From assembly GCA_963971405.1 (NCBI GenBank), contig OZ020490.1:12696874-12760873 (forward strand): a DNA stretch of 64,000 bases, given 5' to 3'. This DNA comes from Psococerastis gibbosa. Its lineage: Eukaryota; Arthropoda; Insecta; Psocodea; Psocidae. A program made the position numbers and the translations under genes. Shown here piece after piece: positions 12,529 to 22,530 of the stretch. Under the pieces are notes generated by a model. That model was not told the origin of the DNA. It made no database searches and saw only the letters and a program-made list of their open reading frames with translations. Numbering within the stretch: the first letter of the stretch is position 1; every line of letters starts with the position of its first letter.

Positions 12529-15500
12529 TTAGAAAGTCATATATATAGCCTGGTAGGAGTCACTTTTAGAGATCATGTGGGCATAATTAAAAGGGAGGAC
12601 TGTCATTAAGGGGAAGATGCGGTCTAGTAATTTGTTTCTAGCTATGGTGAATTCAGGGCATTCCAATATAACATGCTGCATTGTGCCTTCACTTTCCAGG
12701 CAATGGCTGCAGAGAGGAGAGTATGAGCCCCGTAGGGTATGATAGATATATGCCTCAGAGAGTCCATGGTTTGTCCTCAGACGTGAGATGGTAGATAAAT
12801 ACATGCGGTGAGTTGGGCCAGACACATTGGCAGACCATTCGTTTTTAAGCGGTCGAGGTAAAATAGACCTATAGAAGGAGCCAGAAGTATTGGAATTGAA
12901 GTCATTTACCCAGAACTGGAAATGGTGTTGTTTTATGGTCTTGTAAAATTCCTCTTTCGGGAGCAAAATAGCACTGTACTCGCCAGTATTTGCTCCTTCT
13001 TTAGCCAGTGCATCTACCTGTTCATTCCCCTTAAGTCCGACGTGGGCCTTCACCCACACAAAACGAACATTGATGCCTCTTGATCGTAAATCAGCTAGAA
13101 GCACAAGAATTTTTACGATGAATGGGTTTTTTGCTCTATTTTCCATACTTTCGAGAAGCTGCAAGCAGCTCATAGAGTCTGAGAAAATAGCGACATTCCT
13201 ACAGTCTGAAATTATCATGGTTTCTTTGCAATGTACCAGTGCTCTATATATCGCTTCTACCTCAGCAGCGAAGCTGCTACAATGAGGTGGAAGCTTAAAG
13301 GCTTTACCGTAATTTGTCGTGGCCACATAAAAGGCGCAGCCTGTGGCGGAAAGGGTGTGGGGGTGAGTATTTTGTCCTTTTGAGCCATCTGTGTAAACAT
13401 GCAGGTAATTGTTATAATTAGTTTGGGACCATTCGGTAAATGTTTTACAGTATTCCCTATCAGATATGTTATCTTGTCGCCGAAAATAGGTTACCGACAC
13501 CTCCATTGCATACTCATCATACGGCAAGGAGTATTGTGGAAGATTTCTGTGGGTCCACAGCAACTTCCAATCGACATGTTCCATTGTAAAGCTGTCAACC
13601 AACAGGGGGCTGTTTCGCCCGGTGGGAGAGGTTAGTACAAAACCGGTTAATTCTGCCAATTCGGGCAGCAAGCTGCTTTGTCGCGCTCTTTGTTTCAGAA
13701 GGAACTTGTCAGACATAATAGCTCTGCGGTATCGGAGGGGTAGTTCTCCGGCTTCAGACAGTAGGGCTGCAATAGGGGTTGATTGTAACAGACCGAGACA
13801 TGCACGGAGGCACCGGTTATGCAACCGGTCAACTTTGACTAAATGTACTTCACTCGCCTGGCCATAGAAAAAACCAGCGTAATCAATGATTGCCCGTATA
13901 GTGAGCCTGTAATACATTAGACATGTTGAGGGGTGAGCGCCCCAACGACAACTAGTTATCATTTTAAGTATATTGTAATATTTTTCGCTTTTTGAAGGAA
14001 CTAAGTCAATATGCTTCTTCCACGTCAGCGTCTTATCTAAGGTGAGACCCAAGAACTTTGCATCACTTTTAACGGAAAAAGTCAAGCCAGATATCGATAC
14101 ACTGTCTCCTATGTTTTGGTTTCTCTTCCGGGTGAAGGGGACAACAAATGATTTCTCCAGGGACAGCGCAAGACCCATGGTTATGAGCCAAATTTTGAGA
14201 TCCGCTACAAACTGACTAAGGGCTGTCACACATTCATCTAGGCTGTTAGTTTCTACATACGCGCACACGTCATCGGCGTATTCTATAATCCGGACGTTTC
14301 CGGGGGCAAGTTCGCTTAAATTTGCTACATAGATGGCGTACAGGCTAGGGCTTAAAATTCCTCCCTGGGCCAAACCCTTCCACATGGGTCTTGGACCAAA
14401 CATTTGTTGACCTACTCGCACAGAGACTTGTCGATAAAGGAGTGGTACTAGTCTACTAATAAATGGTTCAGGGAAACCCACGGTACGTAATCGCTGGATC
14501 AGCATAGTCCAAGGGACCTCATCATAGGCACCCTTAAAATCAAGAAATAATGCTAACGTGATTTTACGCCGTTCTAGGGTACGGTGAATACCGCACACTA
14601 GTTTGCCCATGTTATCATAAACAGACCGACCTGAGCGGAAGCCACATTGGGAATCAGGTAGGATGTTATTGTGTTCTATCCACCATTGCATTCGGTTTTT
14701 TATTAGGCGCTCAAAGGTCTTGAGAACGCAGGATGTTAATGAGATGGGTCTGTAAGAGGACGCAATATTGCTTTTTTTCCCAGGTTTTAAGATGGGTATT
14801 ACCGTGACCCTAGACCATTCAACTGGATAGTCAGCATTATTCCAAAATGTGTTAAAAAGTTTTAGGAGATGTAGCTTAAAAATGAGTGGCAGGTGAAATA
14901 GAATAGGGTATGTGATGAGGTCGGGGCCGGGGGCAGACCCCCCTTTATTCCGTAGAACACTATTGAACTCGGCTTGAGTAAAGGGTCTACTCAATGAATC
15001 ATAGCCTATATTTGGGGGTGGCCCACCCGACAGTAAGAACTCTGTTGAATAAGAAACGGATGGAGAGGCATAATTATCTAAAAAATCCTCAACCCAGTCT
15101 CCAGGTACAACAACGGGGTTTGGGTCATTCATATTTTTATTTATGCGTTTTAATCTATTCCAAATATCACGGACAGGCGTGGACCTATTAAGCTTCGCAC
15201 AGTAATTTTTCCAAGACAGAGCCTTTGCGTCCTTAACAATGCGACGGAACTCATCATTTCGTTTGTGGTATAGATTATAGTATTCCTGATTGGGTACAAG
15301 TCTATATTTTTTGAAGGCCTGTTTCCGTAACAGAAACGCCCGTTCACAACAAGAGTTCCACCACACTGTACTTTTTGGATTCGGAGAAAAGGGTTTTGAG
15401 ATAGGGAAAGTCGCATCGCAAGAGTCAGTGATTTTTTGTAGAAATGTCTGATAAGAGTCAGAGGCTTGCACCAGATTATTCTCCAACAGGTGTTGCTGAA

Positions 15501-16251
15501 AGCTTTGCCAGTTAGCAGCATCTGTTTTCCATCGGCGGGATGGGTAGATGGTGTAGGGTTCATATTGAATGTAATTTGATGTAAATTTAATAAGGAAATG
15601 ATCTGACCCGAGACTCTCATCTAGCACTTGCCAGGAAAATAATGGAGCAAGTTCTGCAGAAAGTAATGTCAGGTCAATGGCCGAAAACGAAGTGGAATTT
15701 CTACGATTAACTAATGTTGGGCTACCGTTGTTCAGAAAGGCTAAATTATTTTTATCTAGGGCATGAACAAAGTTAACTCCTTTACTTGTGGTCACAGTTG
15801 AACCAAAACACGCATGATGTAAATTGTAATCCCCAGCATGAATGACTGATCCTGCGGGTACTGAGGAGAAGAATTTTTCCCACTCTTGTCTGCTTACATT
15901 ATTCCTATCACAATTATATATACAAACAAGATTTAGCGTTGTACTAGTACCAGGCAGCGATATTTGAGCACCCACCACTTGACTGTTGGCAGGTTTATGG
16001 ATAGAATGTGTTATGTTCATGTATGGTATGGTTTTGCGAATAATCAGGGCCGATCCTCCAAAGCCGTCTGCCCTGTCATCCCGCAGGATGTCATATTGTC
16101 TATAAGAGATATTACGTTTTGGGCTAAGCCAAGTCTCACTGATAAACGCTATGTCAATGTGCTGGTCCAGCAAAACTTGCTCAACTTCATCCTTTCTGTT
16201 CCATAGGGAACGTGCATTAAATTGCAGGCAAGTCAGTGGGAATTTAGTCAT
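12529..16251 (-). CDS. LINE ORF2: endonuclease, reverse transcriptase, RNase H
   Basis: This 1240-residue ORF supplies the enzymes of target-primed reverse transcription. An APE-type endonuclease fills about residues 1-225, with SETWL near residue 40, AGDYNLHH near 137 and SDHFLIKF near 220. The reverse transcriptase follows, with GGILSPSLYA and the catalytic YADDVCAY near 658. RNase H begins at TDGSKG near 953 and includes SDSMSCLQ and WVKAHVGLKGNEQVDALAK. A C-terminal zinc motif, CSHCLESEGTMQHVILEC, is near 1179. No stop or frameshift interrupts it. The starting Met lies just before the first endonuclease strand (LTCLQFNARSL), as usual. The RT tail and RNase H fit the I clade; the exact family is unknown. 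Confidence 0.92.
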   Translation of the reverse strand: MTKFPLTCLQFNARSLWNRKDEVEQVLLDQHIDIAFISETWLSPKRNISYRQYDILRDDRADGFGGSALIIRKTIPYMNITHSIHKPANSQVVGAQISLPGTSTTLNLVCIYNCDRNNVSRQEWEKFFSSVPAGSVIHAGDYNLHHACFGSTVTTSKGVNFVHALDKNNLAFLNNGSPTLVNRRNSTSFSAIDLTLLSAELAPLFSWQVLDESLGSDHFLIKFTSNYIQYEPYTIYPSRRWKTDAANWQSFQQHLLENNLVQASDSYQTFLQKITDSCDATFPISKPFSPNPKSTVWWNSCCERAFLLRKQAFKKYRLVPNQEYYNLYHKRNDEFRRIVKDAKALSWKNYCAKLNRSTPVRDIWNRLKRINKNMNDPNPVVVPGDWVEDFLDNYASPSVSYSTEFLLSGGPPPNIGYDSLSRPFTQAEFNSVLRNKGGSAPGPDLITYPILFHLPLIFKLHLLKLFNTFWNNADYPVEWSRVTVIPILKPGKKSNIASSYRPISLTSCVLKTFERLIKNRMQWWIEHNNILPDSQCGFRSGRSVYDNMGKLVCGIHRTLERRKITLALFLDFKGAYDEVPWTMLIQRLRTVGFPEPFISRLVPLLYRQVSVRVGQQMFGPRPMWKGLAQGGILSPSLYAIYVANLSELAPGNVRIIEYADDVCAYVETNSLDECVTALSQFVADLKIWLITMGLALSLEKSFVVPFTRKRNQNIGDSVSISGLTFSVKSDAKFLGLTLDKTLTWKKHIDLVPSKSEKYYNILKMITSCRWGAHPSTCLMYYRLTIRAIIDYAGFFYGQASEVHLVKVDRLHNRCLRACLGLLQSTPIAALLSEAGELPLRYRRAIMSDKFLLKQRARQSSLLPELAELTGFVLTSPTGRNSPLLVDSFTMEHVDWKLLWTHRNLPQYSLPYDEYAMEVSVTYFRRQDNISDREYCKTFTEWSQTNYNNYLHVYTDGSKGQNTHPHTLSATGCAFYVATTNYGKAFKLPPHCSSFAAEVEAIYRALVHCKETMIISDCRNVAIFSDSMSCLQLLESMENRAKNPFIVKILVLLADLRSRGINVRFVWVKAHVGLKGNEQVDALAKEGANTGEYSAILLPKEEFYKTIKQHHFQFWVNDFNSNTSGSFYRSILPRPLKNEWSANVSGPTHRMYLSTISRLRTNHGLSEAYIYHTLRGSYSPLCSHCLESEGTMQHVILECPEFTIARNKLLDRIFPLMTVLPFNYAHMISKSDSYQAIYMTF

Positions 16252-16492
16252 AAGAATTAGTTAAAAATACCAAAAATACCTCCTGACTGTTACCAGGCAC
16301 ACGTACACATACGTGCATAGGCCTATATGCACACAAACAGACACCCATATATGCACATGCACAGGCACATGCATACACATGCATGCCGCATACATACAAG
16401 GATATGCAAAGGGCATAAATGTATATATGTAGTAATTATACGCAGTTAACGTAATTTATTTAAAATAGCAGTACGTATGGTACAAACAGATT

Positions 16493-18013
16493 CTAATTAC
16501 CAAACCTGAGAGAGCCATTGCTGATACTATCAGCGACGGCTGCACGTATTGTCTCATCATTTAATTCACAAGCCATATCCAATTTTTCTATAAAATTAAT
16601 GACTTTCATGGCGAATTCGCAAATTTTTTCTTTGTCAGTCCCAGACTGGCTGAGAGTATTCTCAGCGCCTCTAGTAATCCCCTCCCTTTCAGCGTGATTA
16701 GCTGAGTTGCTTAAATTTATGTAGCTACCAGGGACCTGGCGTTCTTTATAGTTATAAAAAACCTCTTGGGGAATCTTCATGCCAGGTGAAATTGGGGAGA
16801 TAGGCTTCCTTTTCTTTGGCCTAATATCCCTATTAGGCCTAGGCGACGGTTCAGGTTGGCCCTGAGGTCTCATTCTAGCTTGGGCTGAGGGAGTCCTTAA
16901 ATAGCTGGGGTTAGCTCTTGTCAGGGGCGGAAACTGAGTGATATTGGCACTGTTAGTGTTTGACGAAAAATTTACTACTTTTTGCGCGTAAGACTGTGCC
17001 CCAATGGCCTGTTTGGCTTCCCAATAACTGACGTTTGATTGCGCCATCAATTCTTTAATTTTTTTTTCACTATCAAACTTCTTGCAAAGTGTCTTATCAT
17101 TTGGTTTGTGAGCTTGTTTACAATTAATACAATGGGGTGGCTCAGAGTCACATTTACCCTTATCATGATCTTCATTCAAAGCCCCCGAACACCGCTCACA
17201 GATTTGCTTCCCTTTGCAATTGCTTATTATATGCCCAAAACGGAAACAGCCCCTACATTGGACTGTATTCTGGATGAAGGGTTGCACTTTGCACACCACG
17301 TACATAATACGAACTTTGTCAGGTAGGTGTTGCCCCCTTATAGTAAACATAACTGAGGTTGTTGGGACTCGGCTAACTGTCCCATCCTTCTGTACTTCAC
17401 GTCGAGTCATTCTATCTAACTGTAGTATTTCGGGTTTACCATACATTCCTATACATTCCATATTTTCCAGAATTTCCTCTTTTGTGAGGGACGGATCTAC
17501 CCCTCTAATAACTCCTTTCCTTCGAGTTAAATGTATAGGGATGTATGCACGAAATTTGCAAGCTATTAATTTAGTACTGTTAATTAAATTGTTAGCATTG
17601 GTTAAGTTAACCAGGGTAACTATAACCCTATTCCTTCCGGTTTTCTGAATACCAATCACCCCAGGTGCAACTGGAAGGTCTAAATTATTAAGAAGCTTAC
17701 CTACTGTCATGGGGTGAAGGCGCCCCACTCCACGGGATTCACTGTCCCAGCTCTCAACAACTACAGAATAGGGACTGCTGTCAGATAAACAATACGTATG
17801 CTGTATGTTACTCACGCTTTTATCGGTACCCAAACCCTTATTGTTATTTGCTACCTGATCGGCGATAGAGCTAATGCCTATGCCTAGTGTTGTTTCCATC
17901 TGCTGAGGAGGACTGGGCAGTCCCCCTCCCCCTGACTCCGATTTATCCTCATCCTGATGCTCATGCGTATCCTCAAAAAAGGGGGGGAATTTCCCCCCAC
18001 TTGTGACACTCAT
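16493..18013 (-). CDS. LINE ORF1: gag-like RNA-binding protein
   Basis: This 506-residue ORF lies upstream of ORF2 on the same strand and is probably the nucleic-acid-binding protein of the ribonucleoprotein particle. About residues 110-240 look like the RRM-like central region of insect LINE ORF1 proteins. Zinc knuckles follow: CRGCFRFGHIISNC near 251, then CERCSG...HDKGKC and CINCKQAHKPNDKTLC to about 310. The C-terminal third is Pro/Ser/Asn rich and contains a basic PKKRKP block. The N-terminus is acidic (EDTHEHQDEDKSE). The reading frame is complete, and the start is the first Met after the 163-bp 5' UTR. Confidence 0.88.
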   Translation of the reverse strand: MSVTSGGKFPPFFEDTHEHQDEDKSESGGGGLPSPPQQMETTLGIGISSIADQVANNNKGLGTDKSVSNIQHTYCLSDSSPYSVVVESWDSESRGVGRLHPMTVGKLLNNLDLPVAPGVIGIQKTGRNRVIVTLVNLTNANNLINSTKLIACKFRAYIPIHLTRRKGVIRGVDPSLTKEEILENMECIGMYGKPEILQLDRMTRREVQKDGTVSRVPTTSVMFTIRGQHLPDKVRIMYVVCKVQPFIQNTVQCRGCFRFGHIISNCKGKQICERCSGALNEDHDKGKCDSEPPHCINCKQAHKPNDKTLCKKFDSEKKIKELMAQSNVSYWEAKQAIGAQSYAQKVVNFSSNTNSANITQFPPLTRANPSYLRTPSAQARMRPQGQPEPSPRPNRDIRPKKRKPISPISPGMKIPQEVFYNYKERQVPGSYINLSNSANHAEREGITRGAENTLSQSGTDKEKICEFAMKVINFIEKLDMACELNDETIRAAVADSISNGSLRFGN

Positions 18014-18477
18014 ACCCTCTCACTTATTAGGCACTAGGAACGTGAAAGGTTGAAAAAAAACGCAAAAAAAGCAGGGTCCAACCGCACAAACCCAATAAAC
18101 ACACCGCACACCGGTTTTCACTTGCTCAACAACTAATAGGTTAGGTGTTGTCGCTGGCGCGTCCCGACACAAACTGATGAAAAGCTATTGATAAAAATGA
18201 GTGCTGGAGGTTTTACTTTTAGGCTATATTTTAAAATTCTGGAACTTGTAAGTTGTACACCTTCCTCGTTGGAAGCGTAGAGCCAATTGGACTAAGTCCT
18301 GACACATGCGCAGTAACAAGGATTTAGGCCAGCATTTAAGTTTTCGTTATCTGACTTCTCCAGAGGTGAGGTAACCCCAATATATTTACAACTCAATTCT
18401 ATATAGTGTGCACTGCCGCCGGACCCCCCTCTGGAGGTTAGCACCACTCCAAATTATAATAATAATAATGTCTTTTT

Positions 18478-18625
18478 TTTAAAAAAATATGTATAGATAC
18501 AGCGAGATTAGGGCCTATGGCCCTCTCTTACACCTAACTGTACATAACAACGATATAGTTTGATTGAAATATATTTTTATAAACTACATTCATGCAGTAT
18601 ATCAGTCATACCTTTCATTCAAGAT
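18478..18625. repeat. Dispersed repeat, LINE 3'-end-like
   Basis: It shares TACAGCGAGATTAGGGCC-type sequence and CTCTTACACCTAACTGTACA with 63855-63985, both next to an AATAATAATG run. It looks like the 3' end of a retroelement family; no coding part is present. Confidence 0.5.
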
Positions 18626-18869
18626 AACAGACATACTAATTCACATTCGCTACCATCTACTGTACATTCACACACACATTTTCTCACACATTCACACGCA
18701 GCCTTGCCTTGATCAACCGGTGACAGTGGTTTGCTGACTAAGGAGAAACTTGTAATATTTGTTTTTAAATACGTTGAGAGAAGGAGAGGCACGAATTTCT
18801 ATGGGTATCGAGTTCCATAGTGTAGAGGAAATTGAGTTTGCCTAAAATAGAATTATAATCTCGATAGGC

Positions 18870-19095
18870 CCACATGATTTGTGTGCCTAATTTCATCAAA
18901 ATAGTAGTATTAGTTTGCCAACAAATCGATCGAAAATACCGATAGGCAGACATCTTGTAATAACAAAAAAAAAAAAAACACTTTTTTGGGTTCCTGGGAC
19001 TTCAAAACGTATGTAGGTAACCACTTAAATCTCGAAATAGAAAATTTCGACAATCACAAAGCCTTTCTACTACGTATAAATAGGAAAGCAAAAAA
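18870..19095 (-). repeat. R870 fragment, inverted
   Basis: The reverse complement carries the first ~220 bases of the R870 repeat: TTTGCTTTCCTATTTATACG, the CTTTGTGATTGTCGAAATTT block, GGTCCCAGGAACCC and GATTTTGATGAAAT. It is more diverged than the copies at 53557 and 55436. Confidence 0.65.
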
Positions 19096-19479
19096 ATGAT
19101 GATAATAAGTAGGTACAACGTTTTCTATAGGTGGATAATAGAGCATTGGCAGTAAGCAAATAAGGGGAGTTAACGGTGCGACTCTCACAATTTTTCCCCT
19201 ATGGCTTTCCCTCTTAGCCCGTTCCCGTCGAGTCTTTAAAATATCTTAGAGGCAAGCAGCAGCAAAGAAAGACTCCTTCTGATTTATCTACCTTGTTAGC
19301 AACCCTTTAGGATGTCAAGAGACTCTCAGTTCATGTGTAACACGTTTCGTTCCCACGAATTTTACGTGGGCAAGGGTACGTACATAGCGGCGTAGCGCCC
19401 TCGTGTTTGAACTTGCGCTATGATATGAATGATTATATTGGATTTCGAACCACTTGGCTTCAGCCTCTCACTTTAAATC
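19096..19479. other. Nothing recognised
   Basis: This mixed-composition stretch has no gene or repeat family that I can support. The short ORF beginning at 19407 only gains meaning where it enters the next repeat. Confidence 0.4.
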
Positions 19480-19640
19480 TTCTTCTTCTTTTAATGCCTC
19501 TTCTATCGAAGATTGGCGATCATCATGGCAATTTGGACCTAGGAGACTGCTGCTGTAGAAATGGTGTCGTGCTCTTGCCAAACCGCCGCCTCAGGTTTAT
19601 CAACCAGAATGTTCTTCTGTCGGGAGCAGTGGCGTAAATA
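19480..19640 (+). repeat. Dispersed repeat with a LSKIGDHHGN-like frame
   Basis: It carries CTTCTTCTT, then TATCGAAGATTGGCGATCAT, then GGAGACTGCTGCTG. The same order occurs at 47730-47905 (+) and, shorter, at 39001-39075 (-). All three copies can be read as LLSKIGDHHGN-like peptide in one frame. I do not recognise the family; it could be a LINE or SINE end rather than protein. Confidence 0.45.
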
Positions 19641-19815
19641 ACACTCCCACAACCCCCGCAGTTAGAATTCAAATATTTTCTTTTTTTCTTCAAAGTTTTA
19701 CTTTTTTTTTATAAGATAGAACATACTATATAAAATGATGCGTGTTTTCTTTTTTTTAAACTTAAATAAATATTTGCAAGCATTACACTTGCATTTATCC
19801 CACGCTCCGTCCACT
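19627..19815 (-). mobile_element. Degenerate hAT-1 copy, inverted
   Basis: The reverse complement shares GGATAAATGCAAGTGTAATG, CTTGCAAATATTTATTTAAG and AACACGCATCATTTTATATA with 3687-4188 and 46296-46706. Its ends are eroded and no clean 8-bp duplication is left. Confidence 0.55.
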
Positions 19816-20152
19816 CGAGTAGACCCTCAGGAGATCTTCAAAGAGCGATTTTGATAAAATAGGGACCATGGAAATATGGTTTAATTAATTAACTCTCATG
19901 TTTGTCCAAAATTCGGGAAATTTCCCCTCAATAGGAATACATCAATACGGGACAAAATATATACAGCAATAAATCCCATGCAAGATAAAATTATAAACCT
20001 GTATATTTTTCGAATGAGAAATAACCAGTGGACGCTCACAAACCGTCATAAATATTAGAGAGGCAGCCGTCGAAACTTTGTTCCGTGCTTACAAACGCTC
20101 TTTCTGCCTTGGGGGGCGCAACCGAAACCAAAATCGGAAATGTGGTATAGTA
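19816..20152. other. Nothing recognised before the tandem duplication
   Basis: I see no gene or clear repeat. The sequence runs into the left unit of the duplicated segment. Confidence 0.4.
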
Positions 20153-21066
20153 CCCTTCGTGTACAGCGATGAGTCCGTAAATTAGCAGGGGCATTAAAAA
20201 TTCTTGACTGCGAAATGAGGGGAACATATACTGGGAAATAGTGTTATTTTATGAAGCTGCTCACTGTTTTCCTATCTAGTCAGTTGTGCAATTTCCGCCA
20301 CATGAATTTTGAAGTATTAAAATTCAGTGAAAACAAGGGAAATTTGGTAGGGAGTCACTTTATTAAATTTGTTACCTACGAGTTTTGAGTTGGGAATCAT
20401 TAATGAATGACTTTTTGTCTACCTGCCCAAGGCCGTAGCCAAGTTTTTTTTTTCCGGGGAGGGGGGGGGGGTTCAGAAATTTCATTGGTTATTACACAGT
20501 AGTTTTTATTTTTCCTCTCAAAATTCGATTCTATCTAGTATCAAGCCATTTCATTTCGGGGAGGGGGGGGGGGGGTTGAACCCCCATGAGCCCCCCCTTC
20601 GTGTACAGCGATGAGTCCGCAAGTTAGCAGGGGCATCAAAAATTCTTGACTGCGAAATGAGGGGAACATATACTGGGAAAAAGTGTTATTTTATGAAGCT
20701 ACTTACTGTTTTCCTATCTAGTCAGTTGTGCAATTTCCGCCACATGAATTTTGAAGTATTAAAATTCAGTGAAAACAAGGGAAATTTGGTAGGGAGTCAC
20801 TTTATTAAATTTTTTGCCTACTAGTTTTGAGTTGGGAATCATTAATGAATGACTTTCTGTCTACCTACCCAAGGCCGTAGCCATGATTTTCTTCCGGGGA
20901 GTGGGGAAGGCTTCAGAAATTACATTGGATATTACACAGTAGTTTTTGTTTTTTCCTCTCAAAATCCGATTCTATCTAGTATCAAGCCATTTCATTTCGG
21001 GGAGGGGGGGGGGGGGGGTTGAACCCCCATGAACCCCCCCCCCTTGGCTACGGCCTTGTACCTACC
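20153..21066. repeat. Tandem duplication, unit about 442 bp
   Basis: Sequence from CTTCGTGTACAGCGATGAGT (20155) recurs 442 bases later (20597) and stays collinear for over 250 bases with few changes. Each unit ends in a hAT-like element, and the junction between units falls in the C-run at 20588-20597. The first unit's hAT end is cut at that C-run, whereas the second unit's is whole. Confidence 0.85.
20870..21058. mobile_element. Non-autonomous hAT element (hAT-3) with exact 8-bp duplication
   Basis: The ends are CAAGGCCGTAGCCATG and CTTGGCTACGGCCTTG, inverted repeats. The 8-bp flanks TACCTACC (20862-20869 and 21059-21066) are identical. The interior of 189 bp has long G-tracts and no ORF. 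A partial copy starts at 20428 in the first unit of the tandem duplication. Confidence 0.85.
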
Positions 21067-21369
21067 TTAAAAGGAAGCTGACCGTTGACATTGGTCACCT
21101 CTGCATCACCCAAAATTAGGTTGGTTTATATTTTTTAATTTAATGCAATAAAATTATTTTATTGTATTTTTTATTTAATGTAATAAACTTCAAACTTATA
21201 AAAATTTGTTCTCGTCAATTTGTTGAGGACTATTTAATTCATTCTGTATATAATTATTACATGGATTTTTAATTTTTTTGTTATACTTTTTTATTGTTTT
21301 TAATTTGTTAATTCGGTAAATTTTTCTGGCAACTATCAGGTTTAACGAAAAATACCTGCCCCATAGTAG

Positions 21370-21606
21370 TAGTAGTATGGTTGGGCACAGTCCCAGGCCA
21401 CGGTGTGGGCCCATAGGACAGGGGACGTCCTGATTATAGTGGATTCCGAACCACTTGGGAAACACAGTGAAGTCACACGATTAGTTCGGAGGTGACCAGG
21501 ACAAGTCCTACCATGTTTCCCTACCGGCACTGTGCACACTACCAAGTTATCTGCATCTTTGAACCTGCTCTGGTCCGCTGAATTCAACTAGGTAAGGCGG
21601 CCGGCT
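21370..21606. repeat. Repeat W, copy 1
   Basis: About 235 bp are almost identical to 22529-22764, both just right of a TAG/TAGT run. Shared blocks include CCCAGGCCACGGTGTGGGCC, GGATTCCGAACCACTTGGG and GTTCGGAGGTGACCAGGACA. An older inverted copy is at 52436-52605. If it is a retroelement, the TAG run would be its tail and it would lie on the - strand. The class is unknown. Confidence 0.6.
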
Positions 21607-21649
21607 GCCCATGGGTTAATCTGGCACTGCTTGTTAGATGAACATTCAC

Positions 21650-21765
21650 GATTTTTGCTTTGCAATTTACACGTAGTATAAGGAAAGCTTTGTGACGGTC
21701 GAAATTTTCGATTCCGAGATTTCAACGGTATCAGGCTCCAAAACAGGATTTTTTTGGGGGGAGGG
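21650..21765 (+). repeat. R870 5' fragment
   Basis: TTTTGCTTTGCAATTTACAC through TTCGATTCCGAGATTTCAAC matches the first ~90 bases of R870, followed by unrelated G-rich sequence. Confidence 0.6.
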
Positions 21766-21775
21766 CTCCCATCTT

Positions 21776-22400
21776 ATAGTAAGCGTATGAAGTAAAAACC
21801 CGCACACATAGAAAGCTCAATTCTATCTAGTGTAGAGGCCCCAGCCCCCGCAATTACTTGGTTTTACACTGGTAAAGGTGTACTGAATCAAAAGTAACCC
21901 GCTCCATAGCAAATGAGATTGCACTGCGCTTTTGGGTGTTAGACCCCATATAAAGTCTTGAAAAAATGTTCCACCTGCGTCTGTCACTTTGTTCCGAAAT
22001 TCCCCGCAGTCCTGTCGAAAAAAAATTCTCCTGCGTCCTGTTACGGCATATTTATGAGTTTCCAAAGCAAAAAATGGAAACAAGTGAACAAACGAAAAAA
22101 AAAATCATTGTAGCCGAAAAACTCAAAGAACAGTTGAGCCGGGAAATAAATGTAGAAACAGGAGATAATGAATGTTAGTTAGACACGAGAAAACCACCAA
22201 AAACAGATTTTCATCTTGCACTGGTTGTACCTACAGCGTTTTTGCAAAGAAAACATTTTACCTCTCTTGTGTTTTATGTTTTAATTAACTTATGTTCTCG
22301 GTTTACCTTCATTTCTCATGGACCGTAATAGCCAAGCCTCAACACTCCTACAGTACCAGATGACTGCAAATAATGTGGTCCATTTTAAAGCCATGGACCA
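21776..22400. other. No supported gene
   Basis: A short frame at 22077-22178 reads METSEQTKKK..., lysine-rich and uninterrupted. It has no clear splice sites or repeat match, so I do not call it a gene. Nothing else is recognised. Confidence 0.35.
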
Positions 22401-22404
22401 GATT

Positions 22405-22465
22405 AGTTTAGTTTAGTTGGTAGAGCACTAGACTAGGATTCGGAAGGTCGAGGTTCGATTCAGCA
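22405..22465 (+). repeat. tRNA-like half (SINE head), not a functional tRNA
   Basis: TTAGTTGGTAGAGCACTAGA is a good box A and GAGGTTCGATTC a good box B, correctly spaced. There are no matching acceptor-stem arms and the 3' part is unrelated. It is best read as a tRNA-derived SINE head or relic. Confidence 0.5.
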
Positions 22466-22497
22466 GTTTCAATAGTTTTAATTCAACACCGTGGTTA

Positions 22498-22530
22498 AAG
22501 TAGTAGTAGTAGTAGTAATAGTAGTAGTAG
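22498..22530. repeat. TAG microsatellite
   Basis: A run of TAG units with one TAA interruption borders the left end of repeat W copy 2, as a shorter TAG run borders copy 1. Confidence 0.8.

Larger units (their letters stand above)
12432..18176 (-). mobile_element. Full-length I-clade LINE (non-LTR retrotransposon)
   Basis: The element is about 5.75 kb with two intact ORFs: ORF1 (16493-18013), a 241-bp inter-ORF gap, and ORF2 (12529-16251). It has a 163-bp 5' UTR and a 97-bp 3' UTR ending in an A-rich tail, seen as a T-run at 12432-12470. The exact 10-bp duplication ATGAAAAGCT flanks it at 12422-12431 and 18177-18186. Open ORFs and a perfect target duplication mean a recent insertion that may still be functional. 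RNase H in ORF2 and three zinc knuckles in ORF1 place it with the I superfamily. Confidence 0.9.
11767..18347. mobile_element. Foldback DNA element with ~290-bp arms, split by a LINE
   Basis: The left arm (11767 to about 12060) is the reverse complement of a right arm made of 12302-12431 plus 18187-18347; the arms are 294 and 291 bp. The spacer is about 240 bp. The flanks CATCTGAC (11759-11766) and TATCTGAC (18348-18355) match at 7 of 8 bases. No transposase is present, so it is non-autonomous. The LINE at 12432-18176 interrupts the right arm at ATGAAAAGCT. The 8-bp target duplication would fit hAT, but the ends (ACGAAAAC...) do not look typical. Confidence 0.8.

Noticed and set aside
13622-13867. 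Many 60-150-codon + frames over 5700-18000 and 24700-29600
   Set aside because: They are antisense shadows of the retroelement ORFs on the - strand.
22405-22465. Possible tRNA gene
   Set aside because: Good boxes A and B, but no acceptor stem and no full cloverleaf; a SINE head or relic is more likely.
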